This document shows, piece by piece, positions 7,935 through 18,424 of a stretch of 64,000 nt of DNA. The number at the start of each line of letters is the position of its first letter. Positions within the stretch are counted from its first letter, which is position 1. The translations under genes and the position numbers were made by a program. The notes beneath the pieces are model-generated. The model saw nothing but the letters and a program-made list of their open reading frames with translations. It was not told where the DNA came from and searched no databases. Where the stretch lies: NCBI RefSeq assembly GCF_030818075.1, contig NZ_JAUSZZ010000001.1:1240001-1304000 (forward strand), read 5' to 3'. The DNA comes from Microbacterium proteolyticum. GTDB lineage: Bacteria > Actinomycetota > Actinomycetes > Actinomycetales > Microbacteriaceae.

Positions 7935-9469
7935 TCGAAGCTCGTTCCGGTGAAGTCGTACAGACCGTCGGCGCGCGGGGTCCAGCGCAGTCCGCTCACG
8001 GCAGCGAAGTTGTTGAAAGGCACGTACAGCGGCACGAAATAGCCCTGTGTGTTGCTGTAATCCAGAAGCTTCGCGAACACCTCCTGGCGAGCGTCACCCT
8101 CCACGCCGCGCTGCTCGGCCGCCCACTGCGCGGTGGCGGGATCCTGGGCGTAGTTGTTGTTGCCGGCGGTCTCGTAGAAGTCCGTGAGCGGCAGGTCGCC
8201 GTCGAGCGTGGAAGGCGCCCAGGTGTTCAGGTAGACGCCCTTCATCTCCTTTCCGCGCACCTTCAGCGTGTGGCTCTGCTGGTCGGCTCCGCGCATGTCG
8301 ACGGCGATGCCGACGGCCTGCAGGTAGCCCTGGATGCTCTGGGCGACCTCGCTCGAGAGGGGGATGCGGCCGTCGGTCGCGTAGTCGAACGGGATCGGTG
8401 TTCCGTCGTACCCGGCCTCGGCCAGCAGGGCGCGCGCGCCGTCGGGGTCGTAGCCGACGGACTCGACGGAGTCGGAGTAGCCCTCCACCGCGGGGGCGAT
8501 CATGGCCTTCGCGGGTTCGGCCAGCCCCGACAGGAGCGAGTCGACGATGGCTCCGGTGTCGATGGCCTTGGCGACCGCTTCGCGGACGCGGACGTCTTGG
8601 AGGGGACCGGACGTGGAGTTGACGCCGAGGAAGACGACGCCGTTCGAGGCGGCCGAGAACGTCTGCGCCGACGGCGCGGCCTTCACCGACGCCACCTGCG
8701 TCGGCCCGATCTGGGCGACGTCGAGGCTGCCCGAGAGCACCCCGTTCGCGCGCGACTCGGTGGACGAGACGGGCTGCAACGAGATCTCCTCGAGGGCGGG
8801 GGCGGGACCCCAGTAGTCATCGTTGCGCTTCAGGTCGTACGAGACGCCCGTCGTGATGCTCTCGAAGACGTAGGGCCCCGATCCGATGGGGTCTTTCGCG
8901 TAGGCATCGGCGCCCATCTCCTGATAGGTGTCGGCGGGGACGATGGAGATCAGCGAGGTGTTGCGGGGGAAGGCCGAGAACGGCTGCTTCAGGAAGAAGC
9001 GCACCGTGGTGGCATCCACGGCTTCGACCCGGTCGAGGGAGGACAGGTAGGCGTAGTTCTCGCCGCTGGGGTCGCTGAGGATCGTCTCGTACGTGAAGAC
9101 GACGTCGTCGGCATCGATGGCTTCGCCGTTGCTGGCGGTGACGTCGGGGGCGAGGGTGAACTCCCACTGGGTCAGGTCGTCGTTCGCCGTCCACGCGGTG
9201 GCGAGCTTCGGCTCGAGCGCGCCGTCGGCGGCGATCTTCACCAGCTGGTCGTGGGTGTGGAAGAACACCGACAGCACCACGAGGGCACCGGAACGAATGG
9301 GGTCCATGGAGCTCGGGTCGGTGGGCAGCGCCGCGGTGATGCTCGTGCGGGCGGTGCCGCCCGAGGCGGACGGAGAGTCGAACCCGCCGGCGCATCCGGC
9401 GAGGATCACGCTGCCGAGGGTGAGGGCGGCGGCGCCGGTGAGAGCGCGGCGGACTGTCGAGCGGGTCAT
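7931..9469 (-). CDS. ABC importer substrate-binding lipoprotein (SBP family 5, DppA/OppA-like)
   Basis: 512-residue extracytoplasmic solute receptor. The N-terminus is a lipoprotein signal peptide: MTRSTVRR, a hydrophobic core and lipobox VILAGC, so the mature protein begins at a lipidated Cys. Family-5 hallmarks follow: the KLATAWTAND-WEFTL segment, the GSGPYVFESI strand, and VREAVAKAIDTGAIV near the centre. Start ATG at 9469 overlaps the stop of the ATPase gene by ATGA. The frame is open far upstream through the importer genes, but that is out-of-frame reading of them. Ligand unknown; family 5 also binds opines, nickel chelates and small amines. Confidence 0.9.
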   Translation of the reverse strand: MTRSTVRRALTGAAALTLGSVILAGCAGGFDSPSASGGTARTSITAALPTDPSSMDPIRSGALVVLSVFFHTHDQLVKIAADGALEPKLATAWTANDDLTQWEFTLAPDVTASNGEAIDADDVVFTYETILSDPSGENYAYLSSLDRVEAVDATTVRFFLKQPFSAFPRNTSLISIVPADTYQEMGADAYAKDPIGSGPYVFESITTGVSYDLKRNDDYWGPAPALEEISLQPVSSTESRANGVLSGSLDVAQIGPTQVASVKAAPSAQTFSAASNGVVFLGVNSTSGPLQDVRVREAVAKAIDTGAIVDSLLSGLAEPAKAMIAPAVEGYSDSVESVGYDPDGARALLAEAGYDGTPIPFDYATDGRIPLSSEVAQSIQGYLQAVGIAVDMRGADQQSHTLKVRGKEMKGVYLNTWAPSTLDGDLPLTDFYETAGNNNYAQDPATAQWAAEQRGVEGDARQEVFAKLLDYSNTQGYFVPLYVPFNNFAAVSGLRWTPRADGLYDFTGTSFE

Positions 9470-11110
9470 GTGAGGGCCTTTCGGGTGGGTGACGCGGAGA
9501 ACGGAGACAGGGAAGTCGGTTCGGTGGACAAGTGAGGGATGGCATCCAGCAACGTGCGGGTATACGGATGCCGGGGCTCGGCGAAGACGCGTTCGGTGGG
9601 GCCCTCCTCGACGATGCGTCCGGCCTGCATGACGACGACGCGATCGGCGATGCCCCGCACGACGCCGAGGTCGTGGGAGACGAAGAGGTAGGCCAGCCGC
9701 TGCTCGCGCTGGAGGGTGCCGAGCAGATCGAGGACCTGAGCCTGGATCGACACGTCGAGAGCCGACACGGGCTCGTCGAGCAGCACGATGGCGGGGTCCA
9801 GTGCGAGCGCCCGGGCGATGCCGACGCGCTGGCGCTGGCCGCCCGACAGTCGGGTGGGGAGGCGATCGTCGAACGACGCGTCGAGACCGACGCCGTCCAG
9901 CAGCGTCCGCACGCGCGTCGACGTGAAAGCCCGGCGGATCTTCAGCGGCTCGCCGACGGAGCGCGCCACGCTCATGCGCGGATCCAATGCCGACGACGGA
10001 TCCTGGAACACCACCTGCGCGCGGGAGCGCAGCTCGGCGCTGCGCCCGGCGATGTCGGGGGAGGCGCTGCGCCCCTCGAAGCGGACCGTGCCGGCGCTCG
10101 CCGGGGTGAGCCCGAGGATGGCTCTCAGCAGAGACGATTTGCCGCATCCGGACTCGCCGACGACAGCGACCGTCTCGCCCGCGCGGATGCGCAGCGACAC
10201 CCCGTCGACCGCGCGGGTGCGACGGCCGCGCCGACCCGGGTACTCCACGACGAGGTCGGTCACCTCGAGGGCGGGCTCCTCGGCGGTCTCGACGACCGCC
10301 GGTCGACCGGCTCCGGTCCGCGTCGAGGGAGCGGCAGCGAGGAGACGGCGCGTGTACTCGTGGGTGGGGGTCGAGAGCACCGCGCGGGTCCGGCCGCGCT
10401 CGACGACCCGGCCCGACCGCATGACGACGAGGTCGTCGGTGTGCTGCGCGACGAGACCGAGGTCGTGGCTGATCAGCGCGAGAGCGGAACCGGTGCGCTC
10501 GCGCACCTCGTCGAGCAGGGCCATGACCTGCGCCTGCACGGTGACGTCGAGCGCGGTGGTCGGCTCGTCGGCGATCAGCAGCAGCGGGTCGTTGGCGATG
10601 GCCATCGCGATGACCGCGCGCTGGCGCATCCCGCCCGACCACTGGTGGGGACGCGTTGCGGCGCGATCGGCGGCATCGCGCACCCCGACCGACGTCAGCA
10701 GCTCGACGGCCCGCCGCCGGGCCGCAGTGCGCGAGGTGCCGGGGGAGTGCGCCCGCACCGCGGCGGCGACCTGCGCTCCCACCGCGCGGAGGGGGTTGAG
10801 CGCGGACATCGGGTCCTGGAAGACCATGCCGGTGACCCGTCCGCGCATCCGGCGGAGGTCTCGTTCGCCCAGCGTCGTCACGTCGCGGCCGTCGATGCGC
10901 ACGCGTCCCGACGCGACGCGCACGCCCGGGGGGAGCAGGCCCAGGGCTGCGAGCATGGTCAGGCTCTTGCCCGATCCGGACTCGCCGACGACGCCGAGGG
11001 CCGCCGAGGGAGCGACCCTCGAACGAGACGTCTTCGACGACCGTGCGAGGGCCGTCGTCTGTGTCGACGTCGAGGCGCAGGTCATCGATCGTGAGGACGG
11101 GGTGGTTCAT
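9466..11110 (-). pseudogene. Fused DppD-DppF-type ABC ATPase, one-base frameshift near the start
   Basis: Two complete ATPase domains in one polypeptide (about 547 residues when corrected), energising the peptide-type importer. Domain 1: Walker A GESGSGKSL, signature WSGGMRQR, Walker B LLIADEPTTALD. Domain 2: Walker A GESGCGKSS, signature LSGGQRQR, Walker B IVLLDEPVSALD. The start at 11110 reads MNHPVLTIDDLRLDVDTDDG, but the frame shifts after EDVSFE; removing one G from the run at 11016-11018 (CCC on the plus strand) joins it to APSAALGVVGESG. Either a sequencing error in a homopolymer or a real lesion that removes the product. Overlaps both neighbours by ATGA. Confidence 0.85.
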
Positions 11111-12007
11111 CGGCGGGCTCCCTTGCGCAGGAAGGCGCCGCGCGCCTCCGCGGTGAACTGCTGACTGAGGAATTGCACGCCGCCCACGGCGAGGAACATC
11201 GCCAGGCCCGGCAGGATCACCAGCCAGGGGTCGGTGGCCAGGTACTTCTGGCCGTCGAAGATCATCGCGCCCCAACTCGGGGTGGGCGGCTGCACGCCGA
11301 GACCGAGATACTCCAGCGACGCTTCGATCAGAACGATGGTGGCGATGTCGGTCGCGGCGATGATGAGCGTGTGCGGCCAGACGTTCGGCAGCACATGCCG
11401 GATCAGCGACCAGAAGCGGTCGGCGCCCTGCGTGCGCGGAGCGATGACGAAGTCCTGCCCCCGCAGGGCGGCGGCGACATTGCGGGTGACCCGGGCGTAG
11501 CCCACCCACCACGTGCAAACCGACGACCAGGATGGTGAGACCCGCGCTCGGCGGAACGACGGCGCAGACGGCGATGAGCAGCAGCACGACCGGCATCGCG
11601 AGCACCGTGTTCGACAGCACCGACAGGCCGGACTCGATCCGCCCGCCGAAGAAGCCGGACAGGATGCCGACCGCGGTGCCGATGACCGCGTTCAGGCAGA
11701 CGATCGCCACCGTGATGCCAAGGGTGACGGCCGAGGCGAGGGCGATCCTGCTGAGGAGGTCGCGCCCGAGCGGATCGGTGCCGAGCGGGGACGCGGGGTC
11801 GGTGAAGGGCGGGAGGAGCGCGCGGGAGAGATTCTGCCCGAACGGGTCGAAGCCGGGCAGCAGGGGTCGGACGGCGGTCACGCCGAGGACGATCGCGAGC
11901 ATCGCGACGCCGGCCACGGCCGAGGCGCGTGGGCGCCGACGACGGGGGCGCGGGGGGAGCGCCGCGGAGGCGGCCTCGGGAAGCGGGGGCAGGACGACGG
12001 TGGTCAT
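11107..12007 (-). pseudogene. ABC importer permease (DppC-like), one-base frameshift
   Basis: Second membrane subunit of the importer, about 300 residues when corrected. The ATG at 12007 gives MTTVVLPPLPE, a first helix ASAVAGVAMLAIVLGV, then PLGTDPLGRDLLSRI typical of DppC. After LTILVVGL the frame shifts by one base near 11515-11520 (a run of three T on the coding strand, AAA on plus) to WWVGYARVTRNVAAALRGQDFV, which contains the start of the EAA coupling loop. The C-terminal IVLIEASLEYLGLGV and WGAMIFDGQKYL are intact. It overlaps both neighbours by ATGA. All other features of a functional gene remain, so an assembly error is possible. Confidence 0.83.
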
Positions 12008-12925
12008 GAGGCAGCCGTTCGGGGGTCGATGCGGGCGACGAGCAGGTCGACGAGGGTGTTCACGACGACGAAGGCGACGGCGACGAAGAGGAGCCCCGCT
12101 TGGACGATCGGGAAGTCGCGTTGGCTCACGGCATCCGTGAGAAGGCTCCCGAGGCCCGGCCAGGCGAAGACCACCTCGACCACCACGGTGCCGCCGAGGA
12201 GGCCGCCCAGGTTGAGTCCGGCCATGCCGAGAACGGGCGGGAGAGCATTGGGCAGCATCTGCGTGAACAGGATCTTCGGCCGCGACTGGCCGATGGCGAA
12301 GGCCGTGCGCACGTAGTCCGCTCCGGCCTGATCGCTGAGGGCGGCGTCGAGCAGACGGAGGTACATCACGAACTGGCCGGTGGCGAGGGTCACGACCGGG
12401 AGCACGAGGCTCGATGGGCTCGTGCGGCCGAGCGAGGGGAGGAGTCCGAGCGAGACGGAGAAGACGAGGACGAGCAGGAGTGCGAAGAAGAAGTCGGGCA
12501 CAGCCTGACGGGTTGCGCCCACCCAGCCAGCCGATGACCGCGCGCAGCACCCTGCTGCCGGTGAGGTGGATGACGACGGCGGCGACGAGCGCGAGGGCGA
12601 AGCCGGCGATGAACGCCCAGAAGGCGAGCTCGACCGTGGCGGGAAGACGTTCCCACACGAGTCCGAGCGCGGACTCGTGCAGACGGTACGAGTCGCCGAG
12701 GTCGCCGACGACGACCCCGCGGAGGAAGTCGAGGTACTGCACGATGACCGGCCGGTCGAACCCGAGTGTGGCGTTGAGGGCGTCGACGTCGGCACTGCTG
12801 GCGTTGTCGGGGAGGAGGAGTGCACCGGGGGCGCCGGTGAGGCGACCGAGGACGAAGCCGATCGTGACCACGAGGAAGACCGTGGCGCCGGCCAGGGCGA
12901 GGCGGCGGAGGAGGAAGGCGAGCAC
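12004..12925 (-). pseudogene. ABC importer permease (DppB-like), one-base frameshift
   Basis: First gene of the importer operon, about 306 residues if corrected. The GTG at 12925 gives MLAFLLRRLALAGATVFLVV, then GDLGDSYRLHESALGLVWERLPATVELAF as in DppB proteins. The frame breaks in a GGG run at 12519-12521. Dropping one G joins VIGWLGG to ATRQAVPDFFFALLLV, after which the EAA loop ALSDQAGADYVRTAFAIGQSRPKILF and the closing VVEVVFAWPGLGSLL follow. The third single-base surplus in one operon. Transcribed divergently from the GntR gene at 13113, with operators between. Confidence 0.84.
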
Positions 12926-12950
12926 GGAGGCGACGCTACGGCGTGCAACG

Positions 12951-13070
12951 GGTATACCAAGCTGATGTAACGAACACGCAATGCAATCCTTACGTTGATG
13001 TCACTTTGGCGTACCAAAAGGTATTTGAGACGGCTCATACGAGACTCAAACGCGGCTATGGCATACCAGA
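12951..13070. promoter_or_regulatory. Three TGG-N-RTACC operator-like sites between importer operon and gntR
   Basis: The divergent gap is AT-rich compared with its surroundings and holds three related sites: GGTATACC (perfect palindrome, 12951-12958), TTTGGCGTACCAAAA (13005-13019) and ATGGCATACCAGA (13058-13070), with centres about 58 and 52 bases apart. GntR/FCD regulators commonly bind short palindromes with a TNGTATACNA-like core, so these are candidate operators for the adjacent regulator acting on both divergent promoters. No promoter boxes are clear enough to place. Confidence 0.55.
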
Positions 13071-13112
13071 AACCAGTTTCGCGCCCCGCCCCGTCCCTGT
13101 CAGGATGGACGC

Positions 13113-13814
13113 GTGGACGACGACATCGACGCGGCCGGCCGGCGCATCGCGCACGTGCTGCGTGAGCGCATCATCACCGGCGAGATCGACATGGGCGCCA
13201 AGCTCGGAGAGCGCGACATCGCCGAGGAGCTCGGGGTTTCCCGCGTGCCCGTCCGAGAGGCGCTGCACGTGCTCGAGGCAGAGGGGTTCGTGTCGTCAGC
13301 CCACCGCCGTGCGGCCGTCGTGCACCGCTTCACTGTCGACGACGCGCGGGAGCTCTTCGACATGCGCATGCAGCTCGAGCCGTTCGCGGCGGCGCTCGCC
13401 GCCGGCCGGGCGGCCGAGGGTGCCGACACGACGGCGCTGCGCGCCGCCCTCGAGGTCGCCCACGTCGACGCCGTGGCCGAGGCTTCGGCGTCGTCGCGCA
13501 ACTCCGACCTGCACGACGAGATCTTCGCCCTCGCCGGACACGCCCTGCTCTCCCGCATGAGCGGTCTGCTCACGGGACGCACGCGGTGGCTCTTCCGTCT
13601 CACGCCCGAGCGCGACACGGTGGGCAGGTGGGACGAGCACGCCGAGATGGTGGAGGCGATCGTCGGCGGACACGTGATGCTCGCGCAGACCCTCGCCGCG
13701 GCCCACGTCGAGCGCGCGCGCGTGGAGTCGATGCCCGGGCTGATCGAGCGGCTCCCGGTCGCCGGCCCGCCCGTCCGTCGGAGGCGTACGCGCCGCGTGG
13801 TCTCCGGCGTGTGA
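13113..13814 (+). CDS. GntR family regulator, FCD subfamily
   Basis: 233-residue DNA-binding regulator. Residues 8-72 are the GntR winged helix: RERIITGEIDMGAKLGERDI, then the recognition region EELGVSRVPVREALHVLEAEG. The C-terminal all-helical FCD ligand domain shows the conserved metal-contacting pattern, with D in LHDEIFALAGH and H in DEHAEMVEAI. GTG start; only a weak AGGA lies upstream. Divergent from the importer operon, so it probably controls uptake and catabolism of that operon's substrate through the sites at 12951-13070. Convergent with the HAD gene beyond palindrome family A copy 2. Confidence 0.87.
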   Translation: MDDDIDAAGRRIAHVLRERIITGEIDMGAKLGERDIAEELGVSRVPVREALHVLEAEGFVSSAHRRAAVVHRFTVDDARELFDMRMQLEPFAAALAAGRAAEGADTTALRAALEVAHVDAVAEASASSRNSDLHDEIFALAGHALLSRMSGLLTGRTRWLFRLTPERDTVGRWDEHAEMVEAIVGGHVMLAQTLAAAHVERARVESMPGLIERLPVAGPPVRRRRTRRVVSGV

Positions 13815-13842
13815 CCCCCGGGGGAGTCGCGCGTGCGCGAAG

Positions 13843-13919
13843 CCCACGCATAAACACGATCCGTGCGCAGAAACACGCTGCCGGCGTGTTTCTGCGCACC
13901 GATGGTGTTTATGCGTAGC
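13843..13919. repeat. Long imperfect palindrome, family A copy 2
   Basis: 36-base arms and a five-base loop (TGCCG), 32 of 36 positions paired. The left arm begins CCCACGCATAAACACGATCC and continues GTGCGCAGAAACACGC. Inside the arm, CGCATAAACACG and CGCAGAAACACG are near-direct repeats, so the element is two similar units followed by two inverted ones. It shares most positions with copy 1 at 5537. It lies between convergent stops (13814 and 14031). The rest of that gap is low-complexity GCGGCG repeats. Confidence 0.87.
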
Positions 13920-14030
13920 GAGCGCGGCGTGGCGAACGCGGCGTAGCGGCGGCGGCGCGCGGCGTAGCGGCGGCGGTGCGCGGCGCAAGGGGGTGCCGGT
14001 GCGCGGCGCGTGGGCGGCAGCCCGCGGGTC

Positions 14031-14876
14031 TCAGATCAGGCCCAGCTCCGCGAACGCGTTGCGCACGCCGTCCTCGAGCACCGCGGTGGTCACCCGGCCC
14101 GCCAAGCTCTGCAGCTCGGGCTCGGCGTTGCCCATCGCGACGGGTGTTCCGACGACCTCGAACATCTCGACGTCGTTCCAGCTGTCGCCGACGCCGATGG
14201 CATCCGTCGCCGACAGCCCGAGCACGCCCAGCACCTCCGTGATGGCCGAACCCTTGGTCACGCCGGCTCGCCCGATCTCGCCGTTGGAGCCGCCGGGCAG
14301 GGGCATCGAACCCGGGATGACGTGGAAGCCTTCGCCGAGCTCGGCCGCGGCGTGTGCGACGGTGTCGGGGGAGGGGCTGACGAAGACGGCCTTCGCGACG
14401 CGATCGCGGTCGACGTGGGCGACGGGACGCAGGTCGCGCTGGCGGTGGTCGATGTCGGAGGGCAGCCCGAGCGCCGCCAGCTCGTCGGCGCGCTGGGCAT
14501 GACGGGCTCGCAGGAACTCCTCCATCGTGTCGGCCATGCCCGGCGAGGCGTAGACGGCGTCGTGCGTCTGCAGGAAGTAGTGGATGCCATGGCTCTGGAA
14601 GTACGCCTCCAAGGCCGTCACGTCGCCCTCCGGCAGCGTCCGCTCCAGGAGCAGCTCGCCGTCGCGGGTGGCGTACGCGCCGCCGTTGGAGATCGCCCCG
14701 TCGAAGCCGATGGCCACCACGTCGGGGTGGATGTCGGCCTCGGCTCGGCCGGTGCACAGCCACACGAGGTGGCCGTTCGCGCGGGCCTGTTTGATGGCAT
14801 CCACCGTCGAGGGCGCGATCACCGAGCCGTGCTCGAGGATCGTGCCGTCGACGTCGAGGAAGGCGATGCGGGTCAT
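14031..14876 (-). CDS. Cof-type HAD-IIB family phosphatase
   Basis: 281-residue sugar-phosphate phosphatase-like protein of the HAD superfamily. Motif I with nucleophile and acid is FLDVDGTI (D8 and D10). Motif II is the WLCTGR segment. Motif III Lys is in AGVTKGSAI, and motif IV is IGVGDSWNDVEMF. The large cap between motifs II and III marks subclass IIB. It is the third gene of the beta-glucoside operon, 59 bases after the glycosidase stop, so it may dephosphorylate glucose-6-phosphate or a side product; that role is inference. ATG at 14876 opens the canonical MTRIAFLDVDGT; the frame continues upstream only as an overlap with the glycosidase. Confidence 0.86.
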   Translation of the reverse strand: MTRIAFLDVDGTILEHGSVIAPSTVDAIKQARANGHLVWLCTGRAEADIHPDVVAIGFDGAISNGGAYATRDGELLLERTLPEGDVTALEAYFQSHGIHYFLQTHDAVYASPGMADTMEEFLRARHAQRADELAALGLPSDIDHRQRDLRPVAHVDRDRVAKAVFVSPSPDTVAHAAAELGEGFHVIPGSMPLPGGSNGEIGRAGVTKGSAITEVLGVLGLSATDAIGVGDSWNDVEMFEVVGTPVAMGNAEPELQSLAGRVTTAVLEDGVRNAFAELGLI

Positions 14877-14935
14877 GTGCACTCCAAGGGGGTCGGCCCC
14901 GGGCCACGAGGGCCCGGGGCCGCCCCGGACGGGGA

Positions 14936-16369
<1,434 letters not shown>

Positions 16370-18226
16370 TCAGCGGGCGGTGGACAGGGAGTCGACCGAG
16401 ACGGCGCGGAACAGCGTCTCGCCGTGCGAGAGGGGTCCGGATGCCGCGTCGGCGATGTCGGGATACAGGTCGCCGTTGGTGACGATGACCGGGGTGATGA
16501 GGTCGTAGCCGGCCTTCTCGATGGCGTCGCCGTCGAACTCGAGCAGCAGGTCGCCGGCCTTCACCTCGGCGCCCGACTGCACCTTCAGGGCGAAGTGCTG
16601 ACCGCCGAGCTTGACGGTGTCCAGACCCACGTGGATCAGCAGCTCCACGCCGTCGACCCCGCGCAGGCCGATCGCGTGGCCGGTGGGGAAGGCCGCGACG
16701 ACGGTGCCGTCGAAGGGGGCGTAGACCGCGCCCGACGTCGGGCGGATGGCCACGCCCTTGCCGAGCGAGGCGTCGGCGAACGCGGCATCCGGAACCTCGG
16801 CGAGGGGCACGACCGTGCCGTCGACGGGGTTCGACACCACGGTGTCGGTGGCGGCGGCCGGGGCGGCCGCGACCGACTCGTCCACCGGGTCGGCGAAGCC
16901 GAACAGCACAACCAGGACGAAGGGCACCACGACGGCGGCGCCGAGACCGATCGCGAGGAGCACCATGTCGCCGTTTCCGAGCAGGGCGGGCAGCGCGAGT
17001 CCCGAGGGGACGACGAACGCCCGGGTGAAGACCCCGCCGGTGGCCACGATCGCGCCGCCGATCACACCGCCGACGATGCCGAAGGCGAAGGGACGCTTGA
17101 GCGGCAGCGTGATGCCGTAGATGGCCGGTTCGGTGATGCCGGCGAGCAGGGCCGAAAGCGTTGCGGGAGCTGCGAGGGAGCGCAGGTTCCTGTTGCGCGT
17201 GCGGGCGAGCACACCCGCCACCGCACCGCCCTGGGCGAGCACCGCGGCGAACACCGGGCCGAAGAGCAGGAAGGAGCCGGTCGTCTGGTACTCGAGCTGG
17301 AACAGCGGCACGAAGCCCCAGTGCAGACCGAAGATCACGAACACCTGCCACAGACCGCCGAGGATCGCACCGCCGAGCCACGGCACGGTCTGGAAGATCC
17401 AGCCGATGCCCGAGGCGAGCGTCGTACCGAGGAGGTTCGAGAGCGGTCCGATCACGACGAAGACCAGCGGCACCGCGATCAGCACCACGATCATCGGCGT
17501 CAGGAACCGTCGAACGGCGCTGGGCAGCACCTTCAGGAGGAAGCGCTCCGCGTACGCCTGCAGCCACACGATCACGATGATCGGGATGACGCTCGAGACG
17601 TAGCTGACCATCGTCACCGGGATGCCGAAGAACGTGATGTCGGGCTGACCGTTCAGGGCCACGATCGACGGGTACACCAGCGCGCCGGCGATGGCGAGAG
17701 AGGTGAACTCCGCGGCGCGGAAGTACCGGGCGGCGGTGATCGCCAGGGCCAGCGGAAGGAAGGTGAGGAACGCGTCGGAGAGCGCGTTCAGGATCGTGTA
17801 CGTCGTGGTGGTCGTGTCCATCCACCCGAAGGTGACCGCGGCCGCGAGGAAGGCCTTCAGCAGGCCGGTGCCCGCGAGCGCCCACAGGACCGGAGTGAAG
17901 ATCGCGGCGATCATCCGGATGAACCGATTGAACGGGTTGCCCGTGGGGGCCTCGCCCGCTCGGGTGTCGCTGCCACCGCCCTTCGTGGCGGCCTGGATCG
18001 CCGCGAACACCTCGGGGACGTCGTTGCCGATCACGACCTGGTACTGCCCGCCCGCCTGCGCCGTGGTGATGACGCCCGGGGTGGCGCGCAGCGCCGCTGC
18101 ATCCGCCTTGCCCTCGTCTTTGAGCACGAACCGGAGTCTCGTCGCGCAGTGCACCATCGAGGTGATGTTGCCCTCTCCGCCGACGCCGGTGAGTACCGCC
18201 GCTGCTGTCTTCGCGTGATCCGTCAT
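16370..18226 (-). CDS. PTS beta-glucoside transporter subunit IIBCA
   Basis: 618-residue membrane permease that imports and phosphorylates beta-glucosides. Domain order is IIB, IIC, IIA. IIB has phosphorylated C27 in MVHCATRLRF. IIC occupies roughly residues 110-470 with about eight to ten hydrophobic segments and the GITEPAIYG loop. IIA carries H532 in LLIHVGLDT, the site that takes phosphate from HPr. The Ala-rich linker AAAPAAATDTV separates IIC and IIA. Length and order match BglF/BglP. It is the first gene of a three-gene operon and is preceded by an antiterminator target and terminator, so it is induced by substrate through a BglG-type protein. Confidence 0.93.
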   Translation of the reverse strand: MTDHAKTAAAVLTGVGGEGNITSMVHCATRLRFVLKDEGKADAAALRATPGVITTAQAGGQYQVVIGNDVPEVFAAIQAATKGGGSDTRAGEAPTGNPFNRFIRMIAAIFTPVLWALAGTGLLKAFLAAAVTFGWMDTTTTTYTILNALSDAFLTFLPLALAITAARYFRAAEFTSLAIAGALVYPSIVALNGQPDITFFGIPVTMVSYVSSVIPIIVIVWLQAYAERFLLKVLPSAVRRFLTPMIVVLIAVPLVFVVIGPLSNLLGTTLASGIGWIFQTVPWLGGAILGGLWQVFVIFGLHWGFVPLFQLEYQTTGSFLLFGPVFAAVLAQGGAVAGVLARTRNRNLRSLAAPATLSALLAGITEPAIYGITLPLKRPFAFGIVGGVIGGAIVATGGVFTRAFVVPSGLALPALLGNGDMVLLAIGLGAAVVVPFVLVVLFGFADPVDESVAAAPAAATDTVVSNPVDGTVVPLAEVPDAAFADASLGKGVAIRPTSGAVYAPFDGTVVAAFPTGHAIGLRGVDGVELLIHVGLDTVKLGGQHFALKVQSGAEVKAGDLLLEFDGDAIEKAGYDLITPVIVTNGDLYPDIADAASGPLSHGETLFRAVSVDSLSTAR

Positions 18227-18307
18227 CGGAATCCGCCTGCCTTTCGCCGCTTCGGTGCGGCCCGTTCGAATGTTCGGTGGCGACGACTCGGGAATGTTTC
18301 GGGCAAT

Positions 18308-18359
18308 AAAAAAGACCCGAATCCGTTCACCGCTCGTCAGAGGTGTGGATTCAGGTCTT
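18308..18359 (-). terminator. Intrinsic terminator in the PTS leader
   Basis: On the minus strand the arm AAGACCTGAATCC (from 18359) pairs with GGATTCGGGTCTT (ending 18312) across a 22-base loop, followed by a run of T (plus-strand A run 18308-18313). This is a standard Rho-independent terminator in front of the PTS start codon at 18226. Its upstream arm shares six bases (18354-18359) with the end of the antiterminator target, so the two structures exclude each other. Confidence 0.88.
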
Positions 18360-18382
18360 GCCCGCTCGCGCGGTAACAATCC
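18354..18382 (-). promoter_or_regulatory. RAT site, target of a BglG/LicT-type antiterminator
   Basis: 29 bases on the minus strand beginning GGATTGTTACC and ending GCGGGCAAGACC. This closely matches the ribonucleic antiterminator consensus of LicT/SacY/BglG (GGATTGTTAC, hairpin, GGCAAAACC). When the regulator binds, this hairpin forms and blocks the overlapping terminator. The likely regulator is the PRD-domain protein encoded at 20539-21447. Confidence 0.9.
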
Positions 18383-18418
18383 GGAAAAACGTCGGCAGGT
18401 ATGACGCCTGCGACGGCG

Positions 18419-18424
18419 ACTATA
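18419..18424 (-). promoter_or_regulatory. Candidate -10 box for the PTS operon
   Basis: TATAGT on the minus strand, about 37 bases upstream of the antiterminator target and overlapping the stop codon of the AraC-type gene. A leader starting a few bases downstream would include the whole target site. No convincing -35 box is seen, so this is a weak prediction. Confidence 0.4.

Noticed and set aside
7931..12925. A single 1664-codon open frame on the minus strand
   Set aside because: Only its first and last parts are coding in this frame. The middle is out-of-frame reading of two permeases and an ATPase whose family motifs appear in other frames after frameshifts.
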